Origin: JBBQNJ01 sp038329845
Lineage (GTDB): Bacteria; Planctomycetota; Phycisphaerae; Tepidisphaerales; Tepidisphaeraceae
Direction of reading: 5' to 3'
Length of the DNA stretch: 64,000 nt
Assembly (NCBI GenBank): GCA_038329845.1
Contig: JBBQNJ010000011.1
Coordinates: 15,131-79,130, forward strand
Shown here: positions 15,794 to 23,943 of the stretch, one piece after another
How the letters are laid out: each line of letters opens with the position of its first letter
Numbering within the stretch: position 1 is the first letter of the stretch
The notes under the pieces: model-generated
What the model was told of the DNA's origin: nothing
Databases searched by the model: none
The model's input: the letters and a program-made list of their open reading frames with translations, nothing else
Program-made: the position numbers and the translations under genes

Positions 15794-16429
15794 ATGAGAA
15801 ACTCAATTCTGATCGTGGCCGCGGCCTTGGCCATTTCCGCCGGCGTCGCGCAGGCGAGCATCATCCACTACACTGGCGCTCAGGGCGACAACCTGGCGCT
15901 ATACAACGTGGCGCCCACGGCCAGCGCCACTGCCGGCACCAACCAGTCGGGGTGGGGTAGTTCAGGCTACAAAGGTGCCATTGACGGCGACACCGGCACG
16001 TTCTGGCACGGCTGGAACACAGGCAACCCGCCGGGTACTAAGGCTTGGTGGGAGATGACTTGGAGCGGCGGCGCGCAGACATTCAACCGCATCGCTCTGA
16101 CCTCAGACACCGATTTGGCCAGCGGTGAACACGGCTCGGCGGGCACCATCGGCAACTTCAGCCTCTACGTTGATGGCAACAACAGCACGCCGCTGGCCTT
16201 CGCCAACGACGCGACCATTGCCTCGGGCAACGGCACGTTCGACCTGAAGAACAGCATCACCGCGAGTACCATCCGCATCCAGTGGTTCACGGTTCGCACG
16301 GGCGGGCACCATGCGATCATCAACGAGTTCGAGGTCTACAACGTCATTCCCGAGCCGGCGACGACGGCGGTTTTGGGACTTGGCGGTCTAGCGATGCTGT
16401 TGACCCGCCGGCGCAACCGGCGCGCCTAG
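15794..16429 (+). CDS. PEP-CTERM sorted protein, discoidin-like
   Basis: A 211-residue protein: signal peptide 1-22 (ending GVAQAS), a beta-sandwich body with YKGAIDGDTGTFWHGWN, WWEMTWSGGAQTFNRIALTSD and IRIQWFTVRTGGHHAIINEFEVYNV that strongly suggests an F5/8 type C-like carbohydrate-binding fold, and a C-terminal IPEPATTAVLGLGGLAMLL followed by TRRRNRR as sorting signal. CTGGAGGACC precedes the ATG at 15794, so the longer frame starting at 15626 is wrong. It lies between two prepilin genes in the LacI-headed cluster and is a second, divergent version of the first PEP-CTERM protein. Confidence 0.92.
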   Translation: MRNSILIVAAALAISAGVAQASIIHYTGAQGDNLALYNVAPTASATAGTNQSGWGSSGYKGAIDGDTGTFWHGWNTGNPPGTKAWWEMTWSGGAQTFNRIALTSDTDLASGEHGSAGTIGNFSLYVDGNNSTPLAFANDATIASGNGTFDLKNSITASTIRIQWFTVRTGGHHAIINEFEVYNVIPEPATTAVLGLGGLAMLLTRRRNRRA

Positions 16430-16485
16430 GGCCTGTGATCGCGGCGATTCGGCTGCGCGGCGTGAACATCCGGAAGGATACGAAC

Positions 16486-17406
16486 ATGAGCGGCGTACTA
16501 TTTCCCATGCGTGCCGGCGCTGTGACTTGCGCCAACACGCGGACCATGGCAATCGGGCATCGCCGGCTTGCGTCCGGGGCGTTTACGCTGGTGGAAATGC
16601 TCGTTGTCATTGCTATAATAGCAATACTTATATCGCTGCTGCTGCCCGCCATTTCATCGGTGCGAAAAGCGGCGATGCTCATCGTCTGCTCGTCCAACCA
16701 GCGCCAAATTGGGCTGGCGATGTTCAACTATGCCGCAAATGAGCGCGGCTATCTGCCGCCGGCGGCCGACTACGAATCATGGTTCACCGGGGGAAGCTGG
16801 ACCAAGACCTGGGTCCACCGGCTGGTCGAAGGCGGATACCTTCCCACTCGCGGAGACAAGAACTCGTACTGGAGCGCCACCTGGGTCGAGGTGCTGGAGT
16901 GTCCGCTGGCCAACGGGCTGCACATGCGCTATTCCTCGGCGTCCAACAGCCCACCGTATGACTCAGGCAGCTTCGATGCCAGCAAGGTTGGCGGGGGTGC
17001 CATTTCCGGCCACTACAACGTGCAGTACTACATCTTCGGCACCGCGAACCTGCATCCGACCCGTCGCCACGAGCAGCGCGCCACGCAGATTTCCGCGCTG
17101 CGCGAATCGCAGCGCGTGGTCCTGCTGACCGATGCGCGACAGTTCTGGGCCAACTACGCTCCGGCCGCCTATCCGCCTGTCGGGCACACGCCCGGCGGAT
17201 GGAACGCCAATCACTCGCTCGACATCTATCATCCGAATCTGGGGATCAACGTCCTGCACGGCGACGGGCATGTGCAGCAGTATCTTTACAAGACGCAGTT
17301 CGTCCGCACTTGGCCCGGCGCCTACGTTTACGATGCCGGGTTCGACGAGGAGTTTAAGAAACTGATCTGGTCGCGAGAGGAACTGGGTCTGCAACCCACG
17401 TGGTAG
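16486..17406 (+). CDS. Prepilin-like protein, H-X9-DG type
   Basis: A 306-residue protein. The leader is unusually long (about 32 residues before the cleavage site A|FTLVEMLVVIAIIAILISLLL), so the real start may be the ATG at 16546 (MAIGHRRLASGA). The periplasmic domain carries CSSNQRQIGLAMFNYAANERGYLPP and ends with HPNLGINVLHGDGHVQQYLY, the H-X-DG motif with one extra residue. It is in the LacI-headed cluster, 56 nt after a PEP-CTERM gene. The last codons plus stop (CTGCAACCCACGTGGTAG) are repeated 71 nt downstream. Confidence 0.9.
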   Translation: MSGVLFPMRAGAVTCANTRTMAIGHRRLASGAFTLVEMLVVIAIIAILISLLLPAISSVRKAAMLIVCSSNQRQIGLAMFNYAANERGYLPPAADYESWFTGGSWTKTWVHRLVEGGYLPTRGDKNSYWSATWVEVLECPLANGLHMRYSSASNSPPYDSGSFDASKVGGGAISGHYNVQYYIFGTANLHPTRRHEQRATQISALRESQRVVLLTDARQFWANYAPAAYPPVGHTPGGWNANHSLDIYHPNLGINVLHGDGHVQQYLYKTQFVRTWPGAYVYDAGFDEEFKKLIWSREELGLQPTW

Positions 17407-17498
17407 CCGCCATCGCCCCGACACGCGGCGAAGGTCCGCGATCCCCAGGTCGCGCTCGGCCTGCAACCCACGTGGTAACCGCCATCGCCCCGACTCGG
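17389..17498 (+). repeat. Duplicated 3' end of the prepilin gene
   Basis: The segment from CTGCAACCCACGTGGTA at 17389 through CCGCCATCGCCCCGAC occurs again at 17460, a period of 71 nt, with only a few changes. The first copy contains the gene's stop codon. Confidence 0.9.
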
Positions 17499-17507
17499 CA
17501 TGACATC

Positions 17508-20285
17508 ATGACTCACAACCTGCTTCGTCAACTCGTATTTCTCGTTTGTCCGCTGACGCTGTTCGGATTATCCCTCGCCGTCGCCCAGCCCGTCGTCGGC
17601 TGGTGGCGGATGGACGGGCCTATCGGCGGCAGCATGGACGGCAAGACCATCGCCGGCGCCTTGGGCGACGGCGCCCCGCGTGACGCCGTCGCGCACGCCC
17701 GCCCCGGCGGCAGCCTCATCGCGTTCCATGAGACGCCGGGACGATACATCTACGATCCGCTGACGCGCAAGGCGTATGAGAACCACACGTCGCTACGCTT
17801 TTCAAGTTCGGGCCAGCAGGACGGCAACGGCAGCAGCGATTATCTGGAGATCGACGGCGGCATCGGCAAACTGCGGCCGGCCAGCTTCACCCTTGAAGGC
17901 TTCATGAAGATCGACGGGTCGATCGGCAAGTGGCACAGCCTCGTTGGCCTGCGCGATCCGGCAATGCCGCATCCGCACGCCTGGTCGCTCAGCACGGAAA
18001 ACCTCAAGGGAAGCGTCAAGTTGCGTTACGGCGGGCATAAGGCGCCCAAGGGCTACTGGGCGAGCTTTGAGAAGAATCCCAGCGTGACCGAGGCCGGCTG
18101 GCATCATTTCGCGTATGTGTTCGACCAGACCGGCGAGAAGCCCGTCGCGCGCCTGTATTGGGATGGGCAACTCGCCAGCGAAGTCGCATCGCCGCCGCCG
18201 CCGGCGTACACCAATTCGCAGCGGCTCAACATCGGCGGGGCACCGGGTTCGGCGGGATGGAACGGATACATGGACGAGGTGCGACTGACGGCAGCCGCGT
18301 TGACGCCCGAACAGTTTCTCCAGGCCTCCGACACGCCGGGTGCGCCGACGGGCCCCGCGATACCCGTGGAACTGGGTCTGCGCGGCGAAGCGCCCACGCC
18401 GCTAAGCGCCCCGATCAAGATCAACTTGCCCGAGCCCATGGTTGCCCCGGGCGAGGTATATGTCCCCGAGGATGCCGGCATCATTGATGTAAAGACCGAC
18501 TACGGTGCCAAAGCCGACGGGATGACCGATGACACCGCCGCCATCAGGCGGGCCGTAGCGGAGAACATCGGCAAGCATCGCACGCTCTATTTCCCGGCGG
18601 GCACCTACATCACCAGCGAGCCGATCGATTGGCGCAATGCCAAGGGGGAGTGGAACGCCTTCCTCACGTGGCAGGGCGCGGGCATGGGCCGCACGTTCAT
18701 CTACCTGCGTGATGGATCGGTGGGATTCGGCAGCGCCGATCGGCCGACGGCGCTGATTCGCAGCGGCTCAATTCCCGGGCGCGGCAGCCAGGCGGACGGT
18801 GGCGGCAATCGCGCCCACAACAACTACATCTTCGATATGACGTTCATCGTCGGGCGCGATAATCCCGGCGCCATCGGCGTGGACTTTAACGCCTCGAACA
18901 CCGGGGCGATGGAGAATGTGCGCATCGTCGCACTCGGCGATGGCGTGGATGGCCTGCGCCTTACGCGCCAGGTCGGGCCGCTGCTGATCAAGAACGTTGA
19001 AGTACACGGCTTTGACACGGGCATTCGCCTGGCCGGTGACCTGTACGGTTCGACGTTGACCAACATCCGGCTCGCCGGCCAGAAGAAGGCGGGCGTGCAC
19101 AACAGCGGCCATATGCTTGCTTTGCAGGGATTGGTCAGCAAGAACGATGTTCCGGCGATCATTCATGAAGGTGAATCCGGCCGATTTGCCGAAACCGGGC
19201 TTCTCGTGCTGATCGATTCACAGTTGTCAGGCGGCAAACCAGACCAACCCGCCATCCGTAGCAGTGCCGCCATCGTCGCCCGCAATGTGGACATTGCTGG
19301 CTACGGCGTGGCGGTGGCCCAAGGCGACAGCCCGGCTCTGGAGGGAACACGCATCGACGAGTACGTCTGGCCCAAGCCGGTCACACTGTTTGATGCCCCG
19401 GCCCACACGCTTGGTCTGCCGGTGGTCGACGCGCCACGATCCCCCCAGCCGCCATCCGACCAATGGGTAAGCGTCGCATCGTTCATCAAAGATGCCGACG
19501 CCAACGGCGACCAAAGCGAGGCGATTCAGAAGGCGATCGATTCGGGCGCGGCGGTGGTCTACTTCCCGAAGGGAAGCTACCGCATCTTCGAGCCGGTCGT
19601 CGTACGCGGCAATGTGCAAAGGCTGATCGGCTACCAGAGTTGGCTGCTGGGGCCGGATGAAAAGCGCAACGAAAAGGGTGAAGGCCTGATCGTGTTCGAG
19701 AACGGCAAACCTGTGTCATTCGAACGGTTTAACACGAAGCAAATGCAGTTGGATGTACGAACGATCCAGCCGGTGACCCTGCGACACCTGATGAGCATGC
19801 CGACGCCGACCCTCAGCCATCCGCAGGCGGCGGTGTGGAGCGAAAACACGGTCGGTGGAAAGATCGCGATCGGTCCGGGTCAATCGTGGCGGGCCTGGCA
19901 ACTGAACATCGAGACCAAAACGCCGCCGGCCATGGTCGACAACCGCGGCGGAACGTTCTGGGTGCTCGGCTATAAGACCGAGCAGGGCAATACGGTCTGC
20001 CGCACCACCGACCGGGGAAATAGTGAAATCCTCGGCGGATTGTGGTATCCAGCCCAGGGTTTCGGGAAGGACAACGATCCCGTACCGTCGCTTGTCGTGG
20101 TCGACAGTGACATGTCGGTCAGTCTCACGGACATGTGCAAAGGCGGCGGGCAGTACAACACGATCGTGCAGGAAACCCGAAACGGGCAGACCAAAGAGCT
20201 TCCACGCAGCGCCCTTCAGCGCAAGTGGGGCCCGAGCGGATCAATCGCCCTGTATCGCGCTGCCAATGCCAGTAACGAGAGGTGA
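17508..20285 (+). CDS. Secreted LamG plus pectate-lyase-superfamily protein
   Basis: A 925-residue protein with signal peptide (1-27, ending LAVAQP). Residues about 30-275 form a LamG/concanavalin A-like domain (TLEGFMKIDGS, GWHHFAYVFDQ, RLNIGGAPGSAGWNGYMDEVRLTAAALTPEQF). From about 320 a right-handed beta-helix of the pectate_lyase_3/GH55 type begins with IIDVKTDYGAKADGMTDDTAAIRRAV and LYFPAGTYITSEPI; a second similar entry at about 665 (DADANGDQSEAIQKAIDSGA, VVYFPKGSYRIFEPV) indicates a two-part helix. It would bind or cleave a polysaccharide outside the cytoplasm; the substrate is unknown. Last gene of the LacI-headed cluster. Confidence 0.85.
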   Translation: MTHNLLRQLVFLVCPLTLFGLSLAVAQPVVGWWRMDGPIGGSMDGKTIAGALGDGAPRDAVAHARPGGSLIAFHETPGRYIYDPLTRKAYENHTSLRFSSSGQQDGNGSSDYLEIDGGIGKLRPASFTLEGFMKIDGSIGKWHSLVGLRDPAMPHPHAWSLSTENLKGSVKLRYGGHKAPKGYWASFEKNPSVTEAGWHHFAYVFDQTGEKPVARLYWDGQLASEVASPPPPAYTNSQRLNIGGAPGSAGWNGYMDEVRLTAAALTPEQFLQASDTPGAPTGPAIPVELGLRGEAPTPLSAPIKINLPEPMVAPGEVYVPEDAGIIDVKTDYGAKADGMTDDTAAIRRAVAENIGKHRTLYFPAGTYITSEPIDWRNAKGEWNAFLTWQGAGMGRTFIYLRDGSVGFGSADRPTALIRSGSIPGRGSQADGGGNRAHNNYIFDMTFIVGRDNPGAIGVDFNASNTGAMENVRIVALGDGVDGLRLTRQVGPLLIKNVEVHGFDTGIRLAGDLYGSTLTNIRLAGQKKAGVHNSGHMLALQGLVSKNDVPAIIHEGESGRFAETGLLVLIDSQLSGGKPDQPAIRSSAAIVARNVDIAGYGVAVAQGDSPALEGTRIDEYVWPKPVTLFDAPAHTLGLPVVDAPRSPQPPSDQWVSVASFIKDADANGDQSEAIQKAIDSGAAVVYFPKGSYRIFEPVVVRGNVQRLIGYQSWLLGPDEKRNEKGEGLIVFENGKPVSFERFNTKQMQLDVRTIQPVTLRHLMSMPTPTLSHPQAAVWSENTVGGKIAIGPGQSWRAWQLNIETKTPPAMVDNRGGTFWVLGYKTEQGNTVCRTTDRGNSEILGGLWYPAQGFGKDNDPVPSLVVVDSDMSVSLTDMCKGGGQYNTIVQETRNGQTKELPRSALQRKWGPSGSIALYRAANASNER

Positions 20286-20467
20286 TCCGCACTTCTTCAA
20301 TCCCACCGTCCCCTGCAAGCGCAGCCTCGTCCCGGGCGGTTCGATGAGGCGGAGCCGCACTTCGTACGGCGATTGCTGTGGGGCAAGGGTGGGGCCTTGG
20401 TCGGCCCGCGGTTGAGAAATCGAATGAGTTTCACGGCGGGTTGGCGCGTGCTGGGGGACACACCGCA

Positions 20468-20639
20468 ATGGCGACGCGGGCACTTGCGTGATGCTCGCGG
20501 TCATGGAGGATGCCATGGAGGATCGCCACCACTCAACACGATGGCGACGCGGGCACTTTCGTGATGATGATGCGGTCCTTGACCCTCCTGGGGACGGTTC
20601 GAGACACAACGCGATGGCGACGCGGGCACTTGCGTGATG
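20468..20639 (+). repeat. Three 26-nt repeats with exact 47-nt spacers
   Basis: ATGGCGACGCGGGCACTTGC and the following GTGATG occur at 20468-20493, 20541-20566 (one mismatch) and 20614-20639, so the period is exactly 73 nt. The last bases of each spacer are also similar (CACAACGCG-like). The surrounding gap 20286-20694 lies between convergent genes and no gene or U-run terminator is visible in it. Confidence 0.9.
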
Positions 20640-20694
20640 TGCCGCGGCGAGGGCGACCCATGGCCCGCTTCCCTGCGTCTTGTGCCGATCGGTT

Positions 20695-22983
20695 TCAGTC
20701 CACCGTGATGTCGTCGAACCACGTGAAGTCGGTATCTTGATCGCCGACCTCGGCGTGCAGGCCGATGACGATCCAGGGGTTGGTGGGTGTGGCGGTAACT
20801 TCGACGGCAGTCCATTCGGCGGCGGTGATTGTCCCACTTCCGGCGATGGCTTCGCCGTGCATTCGGTCGTAGCCGTTGAGGGTCAGCCAGGCTTTCTTGC
20901 CCGTGGTGCGAATGAAACCGTGGACGGTCACCGGCCGGCCGGGGATGATGCCGCGCGAAACCACCTGATAGGCCGTTGGATGGGTGTCGGCAAACTGTTT
21001 CACCGGCAAGTTCCGCCACTGGCCCTGGTTGAAGCGGACAGAGAATTTGCCGCCGTGGGGTTTCTCGTCGGACTGCCAGACGAACTGTTCGTCGAGCCAA
21101 GTGGGATGGTCGATATTGCGGTCGGGAGTCCAGAGGCGGCGCGGGTCATTGGGGGCTTCGAAATCGCCGTTGACCAGGCCACGAGGCTGGGTCAGATCCT
21201 TGATCAGGTCCCAGTTGGGCTGAAGAATTCCCTCCTTGGTTCGCATCTGAGCCCAGTCGGGCGTGTGGTCATGATCATGGGTGAAGAGAATGCCATATTC
21301 GTAGCCCAGGCAATGAGACTTAACGAACCACTGGGCCATATAGTCCGATTGCCAGTCCCGCCCGTTGACGCCCTTGGGCGTCCATCCCGTGGTGACGCCG
21401 CTCTCGCTGCAAGCGACGGGGCGCGACTGGTGAACCTCTTTGAGCCACTCCCAGGGCTTGTTGAGGCGATAGTCCACGGTCTGCGAGCCATAGACATGGG
21501 TGCCGACAACGTGGCAGTGGTGCGCCAGACCCATTTTTAGCATCTGGTGCAGATACTCCGCATCAGGCGCGGCCACGGCGGATGACTCGACGATGATGCC
21601 GTCGGGGTTGATTTCCATGGCGGCCTCCGCCATGGCGCGATTGAGACGGACGGCGACATCCGGCCGGCCGGGCAAGCCGGTGTTCAGGTCTTTCTTGTCG
21701 GGCTCGTTGCCACAGACGTAGTAGCGGATGCGTTCCTTGCCGGGCGCGCTGTAGTATTGCATCAAGGCCTTGCAGCGGGCCTTGTAGTTGTCGAACCAGG
21801 TTTTCATCACCGGGCCATTGAGGTCGAGCGCTGACAGCTCCGAGACCGCAGTGCCTTTGGGGTTGATGCCCGCGCCGCGGTAGTTGATGATCCAGTGAAT
21901 CTCCAGACCGGCCCCGCGCATGGCATCGACGTCGGCTTCGTGATCGGCGGGGTTGGCCTTGTTGCCGCCGGTGCGAATCGCCTGCAGGCCGACGTTCTTA
22001 AAGTCGGGCAGAACCACCCGATTCAGTTCGTCGGCATTGGCATAGCCGAGGTTCATCCCCAGCCAGGCGGCCGGACGTGGGGGCGGCGTCCCGGCGGGAA
22101 TGGTACTTTCGGGAAGGACGGTGAAATAGCCGACCGATGTTGCGCCATTGGCGTAGAGCAGCTTGGCAATGTACCAGCCGGCCGGCAGCGATGGCGAGAG
22201 CGTGACGCGGCGGGTGACTTCCTCTTCCCCGTTGAGATCGACGCTAAGTTGGCCGGTGGCGAGGACCTTGGCGTCGTGATCTTCCACCTGATAGAGCATC
22301 CGCTCCTGGCGGGGGCTGGCCGTGCGATTCTTCAGGACATACTCGAAGTCGATGGGCGTGGAAGGCAGATACTCACCGTTGCTGGCCAACGCCCGCGGCT
22401 GCACGTCGATAGGCGGCAGGACTTCGCCGGTGCCGACCGGCTTGCCCTGGGCAAATAGCACCGGCGGCTGGTACAGGCCATCCCATCGGTCGTCGATCAG
22501 AACCGCCACATCCAGGCCGCCGCTGGCTTTATCCTTGGGGCATTGAAAAGTAATGGAGTAAGTTCCCGCCGCAAGCGGCCCGACCGGAAGGCTTGTCCAG
22601 CGAAGCTCATCCCACCGAGCCGAGGCTGTTTGCGCCAGCTCTCCCAACGCCCGCGGCTGGGCGCCTTCGGCGGTCAGCGTGGCCGCGACACGGCCGAGGT
22701 CTTTCATGGCGTTGTTGTAGCGCAGGTACAACCGCGCTGCCGCCATTGGCTCGGACAGTTGGAACGTGACGGTGGAGCGGCTGCCCGGGTTAAAGTTGCA
22801 CAGCAGCTTACCGCCAGACGCCTGCCGCATCGTCTGAACGCGGTCGTGCCCCTGGCCGGATTCGAGTTCGCGCCACACCCCCGGCAGGGCCGTCGGTGGA
22901 TCGGCGCTGGCGTCGGGCGGCAAGGTGAGGACCACCATCGCGGTCCACGCCGCGCCGAGCAACATTGCCAGTCGTTTTCTCAT
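20695..22983 (-). CDS. Secreted clan GH-A-like glycoside hydrolase
   Basis: About 762 residues with a signal peptide (MRKRLAMLLG..., ending ASADP). The N-terminal 280 residues are beta-sandwich-like, then a TIM barrel carries YYVCGNEPD (about residue 427, the Asn-Glu-Pro acid/base of clan A) and VACSESGVTTG (about 527, candidate nucleophile Glu). A C-terminal carbohydrate-binding-like domain starts at about residue 620 (GLVNGDFEAPNDP ... DFTWFDDITVD). This layout resembles GH39/GH5-type enzymes but I cannot assign the family. It ends the GntR-headed - strand run, 38 nt behind a prepilin gene. ATG at 22983 is chosen over an upstream frame lacking a signal. Confidence 0.8.
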   Translation of the reverse strand: MRKRLAMLLGAAWTAMVVLTLPPDASADPPTALPGVWRELESGQGHDRVQTMRQASGGKLLCNFNPGSRSTVTFQLSEPMAAARLYLRYNNAMKDLGRVAATLTAEGAQPRALGELAQTASARWDELRWTSLPVGPLAAGTYSITFQCPKDKASGGLDVAVLIDDRWDGLYQPPVLFAQGKPVGTGEVLPPIDVQPRALASNGEYLPSTPIDFEYVLKNRTASPRQERMLYQVEDHDAKVLATGQLSVDLNGEEEVTRRVTLSPSLPAGWYIAKLLYANGATSVGYFTVLPESTIPAGTPPPRPAAWLGMNLGYANADELNRVVLPDFKNVGLQAIRTGGNKANPADHEADVDAMRGAGLEIHWIINYRGAGINPKGTAVSELSALDLNGPVMKTWFDNYKARCKALMQYYSAPGKERIRYYVCGNEPDKKDLNTGLPGRPDVAVRLNRAMAEAAMEINPDGIIVESSAVAAPDAEYLHQMLKMGLAHHCHVVGTHVYGSQTVDYRLNKPWEWLKEVHQSRPVACSESGVTTGWTPKGVNGRDWQSDYMAQWFVKSHCLGYEYGILFTHDHDHTPDWAQMRTKEGILQPNWDLIKDLTQPRGLVNGDFEAPNDPRRLWTPDRNIDHPTWLDEQFVWQSDEKPHGGKFSVRFNQGQWRNLPVKQFADTHPTAYQVVSRGIIPGRPVTVHGFIRTTGKKAWLTLNGYDRMHGEAIAGSGTITAAEWTAVEVTATPTNPWIVIGLHAEVGDQDTDFTWFDDITVD

Positions 22984-23021
22984 AGGATTCAGTTCGAATT
23001 CGCACCCTCGATACCGCCGAT

Positions 23022-23879
23022 TCACCGGCTGGCGTCGTAGTAGATCCACGTCGTGTGGGTGTTGCGAAGGTCAAGCCGGCTAAGCTCGCCCCACGCCACG
23101 AACCGCGCCGAACCGTCGAGGTAGCCAACGGTCAGTCCAACCGGCCCGTACTTCGGCGTCATCTGCTGGCCGGTCGCCACCGTGACGAACCGGTTCGTGG
23201 ACGGGTGGGGCGAATTACCGCCCCACGACTGGTTGGTCGCGTAGTGCCGACAGGTGAACATGGTCCAGGTGCCATCCTGGGGGATGGTGCCAAGTCGTTT
23301 GATTGACTGGAACCAGCGGGTCTGCGGCGGCACCGGGTTAATCACCAGCGTGTAGTCATTCTGCGTGCCGTTGGCGTTGCCGCGACCGATAAGCACATTC
23401 CAGTGCAGCTCGGTGTTCCAGTACTGCCAATCATTGACGTTGGTCTGGTTCATACGCTGGCCGGGAATCGGAGATCCGGTCTCCAGCGCGCGTTCCTGCC
23501 AGGCGACGCACCCCGAGCCGCGTTTGATCAGCGTCTCGGCGTTGTCCTTCGCCCACTGTGCGCGGTTGGACTCGGGGCCGGGGAACGGCAGACCCATGTT
23601 GAACTTGCTGAGTGAATCCCAAGCCCAGATCGGATACTGCACGTAATCGTCGTGGCTCCAGCCATTGCGGCGGGCGGCAGGAAACGACCCTCTGTTCTCG
23701 CCGGCGTACATAATGTTGGCGATGGCGAACTGCCGGGCGTTGCTCAGTTCCGTCGCCAGTTGCGCGTGCATTCGCGCGCGATTGACCGCCGGCAGAAGGA
23801 TAGAAATAAGAACGGCGATAATGCCGATCACTACCAGCAACTCGACCAAAGTAAAGGCTCGACGGGAGGATTGGGTCAT
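23022..23879 (-). CDS. Prepilin-like protein
   Basis: A 285-residue protein with MTQSSRRA then FTLVELLVVIGIIAVLISIL as type IV prepilin signal, followed by LPAVNRARMHAQLATELSNARQF. The C-terminus has GPVGLTVGYLDGSARFVAWGEL, a variant of the H-X9-DG motif with the His lost. It stands between a PEP-CTERM gene and a glycosidase gene in the GntR-headed run. A strong hairpin lies in the gap upstream of it, which may lower its expression relative to the PEP-CTERM gene. Confidence 0.9.
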   Translation of the reverse strand: MTQSSRRAFTLVELLVVIGIIAVLISILLPAVNRARMHAQLATELSNARQFAIANIMYAGENRGSFPAARRNGWSHDDYVQYPIWAWDSLSKFNMGLPFPGPESNRAQWAKDNAETLIKRGSGCVAWQERALETGSPIPGQRMNQTNVNDWQYWNTELHWNVLIGRGNANGTQNDYTLVINPVPPQTRWFQSIKRLGTIPQDGTWTMFTCRHYATNQSWGGNSPHPSTNRFVTVATGQQMTPKYGPVGLTVGYLDGSARFVAWGELSRLDLRNTHTTWIYYDASR

Positions 23880-23901
23880 GGTTTCCCTCGACTGAAAATG
23901 G

Positions 23902-23931
23902 CGGCGTCCGGCACACAGGATCCGGACGCCG
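23902..23931 (-). promoter_or_regulatory. Ten-base-pair hairpin between PEP-CTERM and prepilin genes
   Basis: CGGCGTCCGG and CCGGACGCCG are perfect inverted repeats with a 10-nt loop, inside the 64-nt gap between two genes of one probable operon. No long U-run follows, so it is more likely an mRNA-stabilising or partial-termination element. Confidence 0.7.
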
Positions 23932-23943
23932 TTTCGCGTATGC

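Noticed and set aside
20468..20639. CRISPR array candidate (26-nt repeats, 47-nt spacers)
   Set aside because: Only three repeats, no cas gene in the window, spacers share similar ends, and the repeat lies in a gap rich in other degenerate repeats.
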